Assembly (NCBI GenBank): GCA_902619825.1
Contig: CACNFT010000007.1
Span: forward strand, 1-40,639
Origin: an uncultured Candidatus Actinomarina sp.
GTDB taxonomy: Bacteria > Actinomycetota > Acidimicrobiia > Actinomarinales > Actinomarinaceae
Direction: 5' to 3'
DNA length: 40,639 nt
Under the pieces are notes generated by a model. That model was not told the origin of the DNA. It did not search any database and worked only from the letters and a program-made list of their open reading frames with translations. A program made the translations under genes and the position numbers. Below are positions 24,011-32,827 of this stretch, piece after piece. Each line of letters opens with the position of its first letter. Position 1 is the first letter of the stretch.

Positions 24011-24982
24011 ATGAAAACAAAAATACTTCTTCTTGCCATGATAATTTCAATGTGTGGAGGCACATCTGACGAAGGTAATGAAAAAAACATTATTTCATTA
24101 TCAACCACCCATACAGAAATTATTCAAATGCTTGAAGCTGAGAACCAGCTAATTGGTGTTGATTCGTTCTCAGAGACAGAACTTCCAATAAAAAAAATAG
24201 ATGCCTATACAGTTACAGCAGATGAGCTTCTTTTACTCAATCCAGATATTGTAATCGTTGCTTTTGATTTTAACGGTATCGTAGAGGGATTAGAAAATTT
24301 AAATATTGAATATGCTCTTCTTCCACCTGCACAAAATTTGGATGACGTTTATTACCAAATTGAAACCATTGGGACAATTATTAACAAAGAAAATACAGCA
24401 AGTTCTCTAGTTTTAGAAATGAAATCTGACATTGATGAAATTATTGAAAACTCAGCAACTGAATCTATATCTGTTTATCACGAAATTGGTTACACATATG
24501 GCATATATTCAATAAATGAAAATTCTTTTTTAGGAGAAATTTACAATATTCTTGGTGTAAGCAATATTGCAGATAAGACTGAGGACCCGTACGGATCTGG
24601 TTATCCACTTCTTGAAGAAGAACAGGTCTTAAATGCAAACCCTGAACTAATCGTAATTGGACACTCTGACTTTTTGAATAAAGACATCTCAACAAGACAA
24701 GGATGGGAGGGTCTTAATGCCGTATCAAATGAGAATGTTTATTTCCTCGATGAAAACTTAGCAAATAATTGGGGTGTAAATACTGTTGATTTGATAAATA
24801 CATTATCTGAAATAACAAAATTTAATGAAGATCCTGGTTTAGTTTATAAAGCAAAATATTTAGAAAGTGATCTTGGGAGTTCAGACACTACTCAAAACAT
24901 CATCATTGCAACAATAATTGTGATAATCTTGACAGCGTACATACTTATTACGAGAAGGAATAAGAGTAAAGTACAAAGTTAA
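24011..24982 (+). CDS. btuF: BtuF-like cobalamin-binding protein with C-terminal membrane anchor
   Basis: 323 residues from the ATG at 24011, which has AAAGGA upstream; the frame is open further upstream, but that part is riboswitch. The N-terminal signal ends MIISMCGGTSDE, a weak lipobox with Cys15 after Met. The cluster A-II periplasmic-binding-protein fold shows IISLSTTHTEIIQMLEAENQLIGVDSFS, LLNPDIVIVAF and FLGEIYNILGVSNIAD. A hydrophobic segment near the C-terminus (about 291-312, NIIIATIIVIILTAYILI) followed by RRNKSK is a probable membrane anchor, which is unusual for the family. The riboswitch supports B12 or a corrinoid as ligand. No BtuC/BtuD gene is adjacent. Confidence 0.87.
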   Translation: MKTKILLLAMIISMCGGTSDEGNEKNIISLSTTHTEIIQMLEAENQLIGVDSFSETELPIKKIDAYTVTADELLLLNPDIVIVAFDFNGIVEGLENLNIEYALLPPAQNLDDVYYQIETIGTIINKENTASSLVLEMKSDIDEIIENSATESISVYHEIGYTYGIYSINENSFLGEIYNILGVSNIADKTEDPYGSGYPLLEEEQVLNANPELIVIGHSDFLNKDISTRQGWEGLNAVSNENVYFLDENLANNWGVNTVDLINTLSEITKFNEDPGLVYKAKYLESDLGSSDTTQNIIIATIIVIILTAYILITRRNKSKVQS

Positions 24983-24996
24983 GGAGATAAATTACT

Positions 24997-25905
24997 ATGA
25001 AGGGTTATTCTAACGAGCTCTACATACTTGCATTTGACCACAGAGGAACTCTAACAAAAGGTCTTTTAGGCGTAGAAGGAAGACCGCCTAACGAGGAAGA
25101 AGCATCAAGAGTGTCTTCAATGAAAGATATTATTTTTGATGGATTTATAGAAGCTAAAGAAACAGGTATTGGGAGAGGTGAACCCGCAATACTTGTTGAC
25201 GAGACTTTCGGATTACAAGTGCAACAAAAAGCAAAAGAAATGGGTGTTAAGTTCGCAGCCCCTGTTGAAAAATCAGGTCAAAAAGTATTTGATTTTGAGT
25301 ATGGTGATGAATTTGGAGAAAAGATAAAAGAAGTTAATGCTGATTTTGTAAAAATTTTAGTCAGATGGAACCCAAATGATGATGAAGAAACTAGAGAAGT
25401 TCAAGGTAAAAGAATAAAAACATTATCTGATTGGCTTGAAGAAAATGAAAGAAAATTTTTGCTGGAATTTTTAGTCCCTGCGACTGAAGAGCAATTGTCG
25501 AGTGTAGATGGAGATCAATCAAGATACGATTCAGAAATAAGACCTAAATTAGCAGTTCAGGTTGTTGAAGAGATGAGAGAAAAAGGGGCAGACCCTGACA
25601 TTTGGAAGATAGAAGGATTAGACACTAAAGAAGATTGCGAAAAAGTCTCTTCTGCAATCAAAGATGGTGGCAGAGATGATGTAATAGCCGTTGTTCTAGG
25701 TAGAGGTGCAAATGACGAAAAAGTTAATGAGTGGTTGAGGGCTGGATCATCTGTTGATGGATATAGTGGCTTTGCGATAGGTAGGTCTATATTTTGGAAC
25801 TCACTAAAAGGATGGCATGAAAATGAAAAGTCAAGAGAAGAAGCCGTATCAGAAATAGCCAATTCATATTTAAATTTTATCTCTGTATATCAAAACGGGA
25901 GCTAA
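24997..25905 (+). CDS. DUF2090 / class I aldolase-like protein
   Basis: 302 residues preceded by AAGGAG. The opening ELYILAFDHRGTLTKGLLG is typical of DUF2090 proteins (the C-terminal module of some IolC proteins) and of LacD/DeoC-type TIM barrels. Further strands: FVKILVRWNPNDDEE; RKFLLEFLVPATEEQ; DPDIWKIEGLDTKED, whose Lys is a candidate Schiff-base residue; and YSGFAIGRSIFW, a phosphate-binding-like end. A role in cleaving a sugar bisphosphate or keto-deoxy sugar phosphate is inferred. The next gene, a phosphofructokinase starting three bases downstream, strengthens a link to fructose or tagatose 1,6-bisphosphate. The exact substrate is unknown. Confidence 0.75.
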   Translation: MKGYSNELYILAFDHRGTLTKGLLGVEGRPPNEEEASRVSSMKDIIFDGFIEAKETGIGRGEPAILVDETFGLQVQQKAKEMGVKFAAPVEKSGQKVFDFEYGDEFGEKIKEVNADFVKILVRWNPNDDEETREVQGKRIKTLSDWLEENERKFLLEFLVPATEEQLSSVDGDQSRYDSEIRPKLAVQVVEEMREKGADPDIWKIEGLDTKEDCEKVSSAIKDGGRDDVIAVVLGRGANDEKVNEWLRAGSSVDGYSGFAIGRSIFWNSLKGWHENEKSREEAVSEIANSYLNFISVYQNGS

Positions 25906-25908
25906 GAA

Positions 25909-27111
25909 ATGCCTGTTGGCAAAGCGGTAATCGGTCAATCAGGTGGTCCGACAGCTGTAATTAACAAGTCACTAGTTGGTTTCATAAAAGAGGCTATTAA
26001 TCAGGAATACGATGAAATACTTGGAGCAAGACACGGACTGGAGGGGATATTGAAGGAGGATTTTGTTGATTTATCTAAACTTTCAGAGTCTCAACTTTAT
26101 GGAATATCAAAAACACCTGCAGCTGCTTTAGGCTCAGTAAGAAAAAAACCAACGGAGAATGATATTGAGAAATTAGTTTCAATCTTTGAGAAACAAAACA
26201 TAAGATATTTTTTCTACATAGGTGGAAATGATTCTGCAGAAACTGCAAATCTTGTATATGAGGGTGCAAAAAAAATAGGATATGAAATTAAAGCTTTTCA
26301 TATTCCTAAAACTATAGATAATGACCTCTTGGAAACAGATCATTGTCCAGGTTATGGTTCAGCAGCCCGATTTGTTGCACATGCATTCCAAGGGGATGAT
26401 GCTGACAACAGGAGCCTTAAGGGAATAAAAATCAATGTTTTAATGGGTAGGCACGCAGGATGGCTTACAGCTGCCAGCACTTTAGGTAAATCAACTGAAG
26501 AGGATGGTCCACATTTAGTTTATGTTCCAGAAAAAGTATTTAATTTAGCTGAATTTTTAAAGGATGTAAAAGAAGTTTACGATTCATTAGGAAGGTGCGT
26601 AGTTGCTGTATCTGAAGGCATTCACAATAAAGATGGGGAGTACTTTCTCCAAACATACGCAAGCGAGACAGGTTCTGGACTTGCAGGAAAAAAAGATAGC
26701 CACGGGAATATTCAGCTCTCAGGTTCGGGTGCCTTAGGAGATACACTTACAAACATTGTTTCAGAACATATTGACGGAGCAAGAGTAAGAGCAGATACGT
26801 TTGGCTATCTTCAGAGATCTTTTCTTGCAGATGTTTCAGAAGTAGATGCTGAAGAAGCTGAGAGAGTTGGACAGTATGCAGTTATTGCTTCAAAAGAAAA
26901 AGAAAGCGGTTCAATTATTCTAAGAAGACAGTTTTCAGAAACTTATTATTGTGATGTAGATGTTGTTGAGTTACATAAAGTTGCAAAACATACAAAAAAT
27001 ATGCCGGAAGAATATCTAGAAAAAAACAAACCATATGTGACCAATGATTTTTTTGAATACGCAATGCCTCTAACCGGAGGTATAGAGCCCAAAACACAAA
27101 TATTTGTATAA
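25909..27111 (+). CDS. 6-phosphofructokinase, PPi-dependent type by motif
   Basis: 400 residues. Motifs: IGQSGGPTAVINKSLVG at the N-terminus; YIGGNDSAETA, where ATP enzymes have GGDGS; IPKTIDNDL, where ATP enzymes have PGTIDND; and GRHAGWLTAAS. An Asp after GGN and Lys in PKTIDND are the two diagnostic residues of pyrophosphate-dependent enzymes. It phosphorylates fructose 6-phosphate reversibly, serving glycolysis and gluconeogenesis and saving ATP. It lies three bases after the aldolase-like gene and abuts the thioesterase gene, so it is in an operon. PPi use is inferred from the two residues; donor specificity was not shown. Confidence 0.9.
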   Translation: MPVGKAVIGQSGGPTAVINKSLVGFIKEAINQEYDEILGARHGLEGILKEDFVDLSKLSESQLYGISKTPAAALGSVRKKPTENDIEKLVSIFEKQNIRYFFYIGGNDSAETANLVYEGAKKIGYEIKAFHIPKTIDNDLLETDHCPGYGSAARFVAHAFQGDDADNRSLKGIKINVLMGRHAGWLTAASTLGKSTEEDGPHLVYVPEKVFNLAEFLKDVKEVYDSLGRCVVAVSEGIHNKDGEYFLQTYASETGSGLAGKKDSHGNIQLSGSGALGDTLTNIVSEHIDGARVRADTFGYLQRSFLADVSEVDAEEAERVGQYAVIASKEKESGSIILRRQFSETYYCDVDVVELHKVAKHTKNMPEEYLEKNKPYVTNDFFEYAMPLTGGIEPKTQIFV

Positions 27112-27543
27112 ATGTCAAAAATAGAATTATCTAGAGAAGATTTTAAAGCATTCTGGGAGGCAACAGTAAGATATTACGAACTTGACCCTCAGGGAGTAAT
27201 GCACAATGCAAATCATGTTGCTTTTTTTGACCAAGCGATTACTGCGTATTTCAAGCATGTAAATTATGACTATTTTAAAGATATTGAACAAACAAAAAAA
27301 GACTTTCACACAATACAAGTTTTAGTTCAGTATCATAAACCACTTTATTTTGAAGATAAAATTGAGATAGGAACAAAAATTAAAAATATTGGTAATACAA
27401 GTATGACTTGGATAATGGGAATGTTTAATAAAAATTCAGGTGATTTAGTAAGTTCTTGCGAGGCAGTCCATGTCTACACAGATCAAACAACGATGAAACC
27501 AATTCCAATAACTGATGAACTCAAAAAAAAATTAAATTTTTGA
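27112..27543 (+). CDS. Acyl-CoA thioesterase, 4HBT/YbgC-like hot-dog fold
   Basis: 143 residues. VRYYELDPQGVMHNANHVAFFDQA (19-42) contains the family active-site Asp at 25 and the HxNH segment. FHTIQVLVQYHKPLYFEDKIEIGTKI and TSMTWIMGMFN are the following strands. It hydrolyses acyl-CoA or hydroxybenzoyl-CoA thioesters; the substrate is not determinable. The ATG directly follows the phosphofructokinase stop, so the genes are co-transcribed, though no metabolic link is evident. The last codons contain the -35 element of the next promoter. Confidence 0.87.
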   Translation: MSKIELSREDFKAFWEATVRYYELDPQGVMHNANHVAFFDQAITAYFKHVNYDYFKDIEQTKKDFHTIQVLVQYHKPLYFEDKIEIGTKIKNIGNTSMTWIMGMFNKNSGDLVSSCEAVHVYTDQTTMKPIPITDELKKKLNF

Positions 27544-27567
27544 CAAATAAGTAATAATTATTATTAA
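27540..27567 (+). promoter_or_regulatory. Promoter of the lipoprotein/exporter block
   Basis: Consensus -35 TTGACA at 27540-27545, 16-base spacer, then TATTAA at 27562-27567. The ATG of the next gene is nine bases downstream and has no Shine-Dalgarno site, so the transcript is probably leaderless or nearly so. Pattern-based. Confidence 0.6.
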
Positions 27568-27576
27568 TAAATAAAT

Positions 27577-28065
27577 ATGAAAAAAACAAACATACTTTTT
27601 TTTATTTTATTTTTTAATATTTGTAGTGGCTCAGAAAGTGGGGTTGTTTCAATTTCTGAAAATACAACAACAACCGAAATTATAAATGAAGAAGATTATC
27701 CAATAGTTTTAGCGAATTGCTTAAACGAAGAAATGGGATATAACATTGCAACTCCGTTTGATATACAAGATTTAAAATCAACAACTAGCCAATTAAGCAA
27801 CAATAAAAAAGAAGAGTCACAGTTAAGTGAAGATGTTGATTTTTGTATAAGTAAATATAATCTCTGGTCGGATTCATCTTCCTTGAATCCAGAAGAGCTT
27901 GCCAAAGTGTATGATGAAAATCTTGAATTAGCTAAATGCTTAAGAGAAAAGGGCCTAAATGTTCCTGATCCAATCCAACAAGAACCCAAGGTTGATTTAA
28001 GTGGGCTCAAGGAATCTAGAGATGATATTATGCCGTTGCTACAAGAGTGTGGTTGGCAAAAATAA
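27577..28065 (+). CDS. Cysteine-rich two-module secreted protein, paralogue A
   Basis: 162 residues. A signal-like N-terminus (MKKTNILFFILFFNIC) has a poor lipobox because Ile precedes Cys16. It is followed by GVVSISENTTTT, the GVVS linker shared with three neighbours. Module 1: LANCLNEEMGYNI, later DFCISKYNLW. Module 2: LAKCLREKGLNVPDP, later LQECGWQK. Each module has a Cys before an ExGY/ExG-type turn and a second Cys 39-54 residues on; the pattern predicts two disulfides or a ligand site. Actinobacteria have many secreted proteins with the CMRExGxxFPDP pattern; their function is unknown to me. First gene of the exporter block. Confidence 0.75.
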   Translation: MKKTNILFFILFFNICSGSESGVVSISENTTTTEIINEEDYPIVLANCLNEEMGYNIATPFDIQDLKSTTSQLSNNKKEESQLSEDVDFCISKYNLWSDSSSLNPEELAKVYDENLELAKCLREKGLNVPDPIQQEPKVDLSGLKESRDDIMPLLQECGWQK

Positions 28066-28101
28066 GAATTTAGTAAGAATTAAATTTGTATAATTAAAAA
28101 A

Positions 28102-28692
28102 ATGAAAAAATATTCAAACACTCTCTTAATACTTTTATTTATTTTTTTATTGGCGTGCACCTCATCAGATGAATCACAAGGAGTTGTTTCTACGAATGAT
28201 TTATCAAGCGATACAACAGTTACAACAATTGCAGAGGAAGTCGTTCAAGAGGTCGTTTCAGTAGAAGATGCGCAGCTTTTACTTGCTAGATGCTTAAGAG
28301 AGAATGGATATGATATTACAGATCCTAAAAATGATGAAAGCTTACAAAGTGTTTTACGTCCAGTATTTTTAGCAGCTGATCAAAAAGAGAGAGAGGAACT
28401 TTTTGAGACAATTCAAACATGTGCTGACGAAATTAATATTCCAATAGGTGGCACAGCAGACTTTGAGAATCCTGAAGAAGTTGCTGATAGATTAGACACT
28501 GAGTTGGAATTTGCACAATGCTTTCGAGAAAAGGGGATAGAGGTTGAAGACCCAAATGCTGAGAGACCTCTCAGATCTATTCTTATAAGCCTTGTGCAAT
28601 CTGGACAATACCTTGAAGATCAAATTAGACAAACTGCTGGAGAGTGCTTTGACGAACTTGGACTTGAACCACCACAACAAGGTGGAGGATAA
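28102..28692 (+). CDS. Cysteine-rich two-module lipoprotein, paralogue B
   Basis: 196 residues. A good lipoprotein signal (MKKYSNTLLILLFIFLLACTSS, Cys19) is followed by GVVSTNDLSSDTTV. Module 1: LLLARCLRENGYDITDPKND, later IQTCADEINIP. Module 2: FAQCFREKGIEVEDPN, later AGECFDELGLEPP. The two halves are clearly a tandem duplication. It is surface-exposed and anchored in the outer leaflet of the cytoplasmic membrane. TATAAT (28089-28094) lies seven bases before the ATG, so this gene has its own probable leaderless promoter inside the block. Function unknown. Confidence 0.82.
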   Translation: MKKYSNTLLILLFIFLLACTSSDESQGVVSTNDLSSDTTVTTIAEEVVQEVVSVEDAQLLLARCLRENGYDITDPKNDESLQSVLRPVFLAADQKEREELFETIQTCADEINIPIGGTADFENPEEVADRLDTELEFAQCFREKGIEVEDPNAERPLRSILISLVQSGQYLEDQIRQTAGECFDELGLEPPQQGGG

Positions 28693-28717
28693 GACTAAGA
28701 TTATTTATAATTTTCCT

Positions 28718-29317
28718 ATGTATAAAAAAGCTTCAGTAATACTTATTTTTCTAACAGCATGTTCTTTTTTCCAACAAGATGAGCAATCTGTTGTCTCTGT
28801 TGCAGACACTGATAAGGGGAAAGAGGCAATTGCTCTGGGTGTTGAGCTAGTAGATGAACGTGAAGAAATCTCAGATGAGGATGCACCTTTAGTCCTTGTT
28901 CAATGTGTTAATGAATCAGGGTATAAATTTAAAGAACCAAAGAACTTTATAGACCTATACACCACGATTGCATCATATTTTGAAACAATAACCGAACAGG
29001 AAGCCGAAGAACTCTGGGGCATAATTGAGGAGTGTGCCTTGAAATATAATTTATGGGGTGTAGCAGATGAAAATCAATTTGAAGATCCAGCAGAAGTATC
29101 CAAAGAAATTGATAGATCATTATTTATGGCGAAGTGTTTTAGAGAAAGTGGATATCCTAAAGTCCCAGACCCAGATTATTTCAATAGAGAAGTCAGATTA
29201 GATGCTTATATTGATGAAGATTGGGAGTTGAGAGAAGATGATCCATTAGTTCAGACATGGCAGGCATGTGAGGACAAATTACCAGAAGAGTTAAAAGATG
29301 AGGAGTGGGATGCATAA
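28718..29317 (+). CDS. Cysteine-rich two-module lipoprotein, paralogue C
   Basis: 199 residues from the ATG at 28718; the frame is open upstream into gene B, but only this start gives a signal peptide (MYKKASVILIFLTACSFF, Cys15). Linker SVVSVADTDKG. Module 1: LVQCVNESGYKFKEPKN, later IEECALKYNLWG. Module 2: MAKCFRESGYPKVPDPDY, later WQACEDKLPEEL. The segment after the second Cys (KYNLW) is shared with paralogue A. TATAAT at 28706-28711 lies six bases before the ATG. The protein is strongly acidic. Function unknown. Confidence 0.82.
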   Translation: MYKKASVILIFLTACSFFQQDEQSVVSVADTDKGKEAIALGVELVDEREEISDEDAPLVLVQCVNESGYKFKEPKNFIDLYTTIASYFETITEQEAEELWGIIEECALKYNLWGVADENQFEDPAEVSKEIDRSLFMAKCFRESGYPKVPDPDYFNREVRLDAYIDEDWELREDDPLVQTWQACEDKLPEELKDEEWDA

Positions 29318-29382
29318 AAAACTAAGTGAAAAACTTCTCAGAATACACATAGGTTTAATAAACTACACTAATTGGAACAACG

Positions 29383-30966
29383 ATGAAAAATATTTTTAAA
29401 TTAAAAAACTTGTACATTTTAATAGTGGTGCTGGCACTTGGTTATGGTGGATACTATTTTGGTACTCAGAACACAGAGACATCCTCAAGTAATAAAACTT
29501 TAGAGCTTACTACTGTTCCTATACAAAAAGGTGACTTAGCAAAGAAGGAAGAGTACAACGGAACCTTAAGACAGACTGATAGTAAAGTGCTCAACTCACC
29601 TATGTCAGGAGTTATTACCTTAATTCCCAAAGAAGGAACCATTATTAATTTTGGAGAGGTCTTATTTGCTGTAGACAATAAACCTGTAATTTTAGTTGAA
29701 GGAGCGACACCTTTTTATAGAACTCTTGATTTAAATTCTGATGCTGGTCCTGATGTTTTACAACTTGAGAAAGCACTTGTGTTTTTAGGATATGCAGCAG
29801 AAGATTTTGTACCTGATGAAACTTTTGATGAAACTACCTCAAATATGCTCAATGTACTTTATGTTGATTACAAAATTGATACAAAATCTGAAATTACACC
29901 AGCAGAACAGGTTGCTATTAATTTAAAAAAGACTGAAGTAGAAAATATTGAAGAGACAATTTCAGATGGTGGAACTACTTTGGCGCAAGTCAACGACAAA
30001 AAGAAAAAGCTAGATGATGCAAAAGATGCTGCTACGGAAGAAAGTGCAGCCTGGAAAGCAGCTGACACCGCTATTGAAAATGCTGAACAAAGCATTACCT
30101 TACTTCAAGACGATACGATTCCTGAAACAAAAGAAAAAATTGCAAATGGCACTAGAGACTCTGAAATAGAAGATCTACAGCAAGAGATTGAGAAACAAAA
30201 AAGAATTAAAGATTTAGAAAAAGGCAACGAATCTGGAATTGATGCCACAGAAGCATTAGCTATTGAAACAGCTCAAAAAGCATATGATGATACCTTAGAA
30301 AGCTACAACGAAGGAGTTGATCAAGCAGCTGAATTAGCAAAAGCAAAAGAAGAACTTGAAGAGTTAGAACTTGCCTCAAAGTCAGAAACCTTTAGCCCAA
30401 CAAACGCGTATGCATCAAAAACACCAATAATTGTAGGTTCTTATATTAACGACGTTGGTTCTGCGGTCGTACTAAATTCACCACTGTACAATATTTCTTC
30501 TATTGGAATTGAGGTTGTCTTTCAAGTTGATGCTACCGACCAGGAAACAGTTTCACTTGGTGACAGTGTTGAAATAGAACTTCCTACCGATGAAAGAGTC
30601 CCAACAGTTATCACATTTATTGACCAGGTTGTAACACAAACTCAGGCAGGAGAATTTATAGAAGTTACTCTAGAAGTTCTCAACCCAGAAGAGATTGAAG
30701 CTTATGATCAAGCTCCAGTAAAAGTATTTGTGACAACAGAGATTTCTGAAAATGTTCTTTATGTTCCTGTTAATGCTCTTCTTGCTTTAGCAGAAGGTGG
30801 ATATGCATTGGAAGTTTATGATGGAGAGCTTGGCAATGGAACATTTGAAGGAGAATCTGGAGTAGATACTAGCTATATTGCTGTTGAAATAGGCGTATTT
30901 ACTGATGGCTTTGTTGAAGTAATAGGAAATATCTCAGAGGGTCAACTTGTAGTTGTACCGCGATGA
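29383..30966 (+). CDS. MacA/HlyD-type adaptor with peptidoglycan-binding-like insert
   Basis: 527 residues. One N-terminal membrane anchor (about 9-28). A barrel/lipoyl half begins LTTVPIQKGDLAKKEEYNGTL and SGVITLIPKEGTIINFGEVLF. A PG_binding_1-like segment follows (about 118-165, DAGPDVLQLEKALVFLGY). Next is a long charged coiled coil (about 180-330, rich in E, K and A), then the second lipoyl/barrel half and a membrane-proximal domain (LYVPVNALLALAEGG). This is the usual adaptor of actinobacterial MacB-like exporters, bridging the permease to extracytoplasmic partners. It overlaps the ATPase gene by four bases. Nearby lipoproteins are obvious candidate partners or cargo. Confidence 0.88.
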   Translation: MKNIFKLKNLYILIVVLALGYGGYYFGTQNTETSSSNKTLELTTVPIQKGDLAKKEEYNGTLRQTDSKVLNSPMSGVITLIPKEGTIINFGEVLFAVDNKPVILVEGATPFYRTLDLNSDAGPDVLQLEKALVFLGYAAEDFVPDETFDETTSNMLNVLYVDYKIDTKSEITPAEQVAINLKKTEVENIEETISDGGTTLAQVNDKKKKLDDAKDAATEESAAWKAADTAIENAEQSITLLQDDTIPETKEKIANGTRDSEIEDLQQEIEKQKRIKDLEKGNESGIDATEALAIETAQKAYDDTLESYNEGVDQAAELAKAKEELEELELASKSETFSPTNAYASKTPIIVGSYINDVGSAVVLNSPLYNISSIGIEVVFQVDATDQETVSLGDSVEIELPTDERVPTVITFIDQVVTQTQAGEFIEVTLEVLNPEEIEAYDQAPVKVFVTTEISENVLYVPVNALLALAEGGYALEVYDGELGNGTFEGESGVDTSYIAVEIGVFTDGFVEVIGNISEGQLVVVPR

Positions 30967-31640
30967 AAACCGATACAAAAACTGTAATTTCAATCAATAA
31001 TATTTCTAAAGTTTATGAAGGGCCACCTCCTGTAAAAGCACTAGATGGAGTTTCTTTAAATGTTAAAGAAGGAGATCTGGTAGCAATTGTTGGACAATCT
31101 GGAAGTGGTAAATCAACTTTATTAAATATGATTGGCTTATTGGACAGTGTTTCTGGCGGTTCAATTGAAATAGAAGGCAAAGATATATCTGACCTAACAG
31201 ATAATGAACTTTCTAAATTTAGAGGCGAAAAAATAGGGTTCATTTTTCAAAGCTTTTTTCTTTTACCTGGATTAACCGCACAAGAGAATGTTGCAGAAGG
31301 ACTACTATATCAAGGGATTTCAAGGTCAGAAAGGCTAGAAAAAGCTGGAGAGGTTTTAGAACAAGTAGGACTCGGTGATAGGTTAAGCCACCTTCCTAAA
31401 GAACTTTCTGGTGGCCAGCAACAAAGAGTTGCTATTGCTAGAGCGCTAGTACAAGACCCAGCATTTGTTTTAGCAGATGAACCAACCGGAAATTTAGATA
31501 AAGAATCAGGAATAAATATTTTAAATATCTTAAAAGAACTTAATAACCAAGGAAAAACTGTAATTATGATTACTCACAATCAAGAGCATGCAAATATGTT
31601 TAAAAAAGTAATTGAATTGGTTGATGGAAAAATTGTGTAA
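30963..31640 (+). CDS. ABC transporter ATPase, MacB/LolD type
   Basis: 225 residues. Walker A GQSGSGKST, Q-loop IFQSFFLLPGLTAQENV, signature LSGGQQQRVAIARALV, Walker B FVLADEPTGNLD, and the H-loop MITHNQEH. The sequence class matches MacB/LolD/FtsE ATPases that power mechanotransmission rather than classical transport. It is translationally coupled to the adaptor by ATGA and followed after two bases by the permease. The three genes form a complete MacAB-like exporter with ATPase and permease on separate chains. Confidence 0.95.
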   Translation: MKTDTKTVISINNISKVYEGPPPVKALDGVSLNVKEGDLVAIVGQSGSGKSTLLNMIGLLDSVSGGSIEIEGKDISDLTDNELSKFRGEKIGFIFQSFFLLPGLTAQENVAEGLLYQGISRSERLEKAGEVLEQVGLGDRLSHLPKELSGGQQQRVAIARALVQDPAFVLADEPTGNLDKESGINILNILKELNNQGKTVIMITHNQEHANMFKKVIELVDGKIV

Positions 31641-31642
31641 AA

Positions 31643-32827
31643 ATGAAAAGAAAAAAACTAAGAACTAGAGATTTATTTTTTGTTGCACTTTATGGAGTTC
31701 GCGCAAGAAAAGGCAGAGCTACTCTTACGTCAATTGGAATTGGAATTGGAATAGCTGCAATAGTTGCAGTTTCTGGAATATCAGCATCTGGAAGGGCTGA
31801 CTTACTATCAACTCTTGAATCACTTGGAACAAATCTGGTAAAAGCTTCTCCTCAAGCAGGATTTTTTGGAACTCAAGAAGATTTACCAAAAGGAGTTCTA
31901 GGAATGGTTGAAAGAATTGGACCAGTTGAAGAAGTAACATCTACAACTCAGACTGATTTACTAGTTCGTAGAAGTGACTTTATATCAGAATTTGAAGGTG
32001 GGGGAATTTCAACAATAATTACAAGCGCAGAACTTTTAGATGTTATCGGAGGTAATCTTGTTGAAGGTAGGTTCATTACACCTGGTTTGTCTAATATACC
32101 TGTAACTGTATTAGGAAGCGTGACTGCTGAAAGACTTGGAATTACAAATCTTTCAACACCTACAAAGATTCTCATTGATAATGAATGGTTTGGAGTAATT
32201 GGAGTATTAGAAGAGCTTAAAATACATCCAGACTTAGATAGATCGGTATTTATAGGTTATGGAGTTGCAAAAACTCTTTTTAATATTGATGAGGAACCAA
32301 CAACGATTTATTTAAGAGCAAATCCAACTTTTATTGAGGATGTTGTTGAAGTGCTAGCTCCATCAATGAACCCTGAAAATCCTGATCAAGTAGAAGTTAC
32401 TAGACCCTCAGACGCACTTGAAGCGCAACAGGCAGCCGAAGAAGCATTTACTAATTTATTACTTGGGCTAGGTTCTGTAGCTCTTCTCGTTGGAGGTGTT
32501 GCCATAGCAAATGTAATGGTCATGTCTGTTCTTGAAAGAAGAATGGAAATAGGTGTAAGAAGATCAATTGGTGCAACCCGTAGAGAAATAAGATATCAAT
32601 TTTTATTAGAAAGTATAGTTTTATCAGGAATAGGAGGCCTTGTGGGTGTTGGCCTAGGTACTGTCATTACTTTGGCTTACACTAACTACACAGATATTGT
32701 ATTCTCAATACCGATATGGCAAATTTTAGGAGCAGTCTTTTTAGCGTTATTAATTGGAGCGATCTCAGGGGTATACCCGGCTATAAAAGCATCAAAAATA
32801 CAACCAGCGGAAGCAGTAAGAAAGTAA
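31643..32827 (+). CDS. ABC transporter permease, MacB/FtsX type
   Basis: 394 residues. The first membrane segment follows ARKGRATLTSIGIGIGIAAIV. A MacB_PCD extracytoplasmic domain covers about 50-260. Three C-terminal membrane segments include GGVAIANVMVMSVLERRMEIGVRRSIGATRREI, the conserved cytosolic helix that contacts the ATPase, and the end GVYPAIKASKIQPAEAVRK is canonical. It uses ATP-driven motion to move a substrate or lipoprotein at the outer face. The last 112 bases are overlapped in another frame by the next lipoprotein gene. Confidence 0.93.
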   Translation: MKRKKLRTRDLFFVALYGVRARKGRATLTSIGIGIGIAAIVAVSGISASGRADLLSTLESLGTNLVKASPQAGFFGTQEDLPKGVLGMVERIGPVEEVTSTTQTDLLVRRSDFISEFEGGGISTIITSAELLDVIGGNLVEGRFITPGLSNIPVTVLGSVTAERLGITNLSTPTKILIDNEWFGVIGVLEELKIHPDLDRSVFIGYGVAKTLFNIDEEPTTIYLRANPTFIEDVVEVLAPSMNPENPDQVEVTRPSDALEAQQAAEEAFTNLLLGLGSVALLVGGVAIANVMVMSVLERRMEIGVRRSIGATRREIRYQFLLESIVLSGIGGLVGVGLGTVITLAYTNYTDIVFSIPIWQILGAVFLALLIGAISGVYPAIKASKIQPAEAVRK

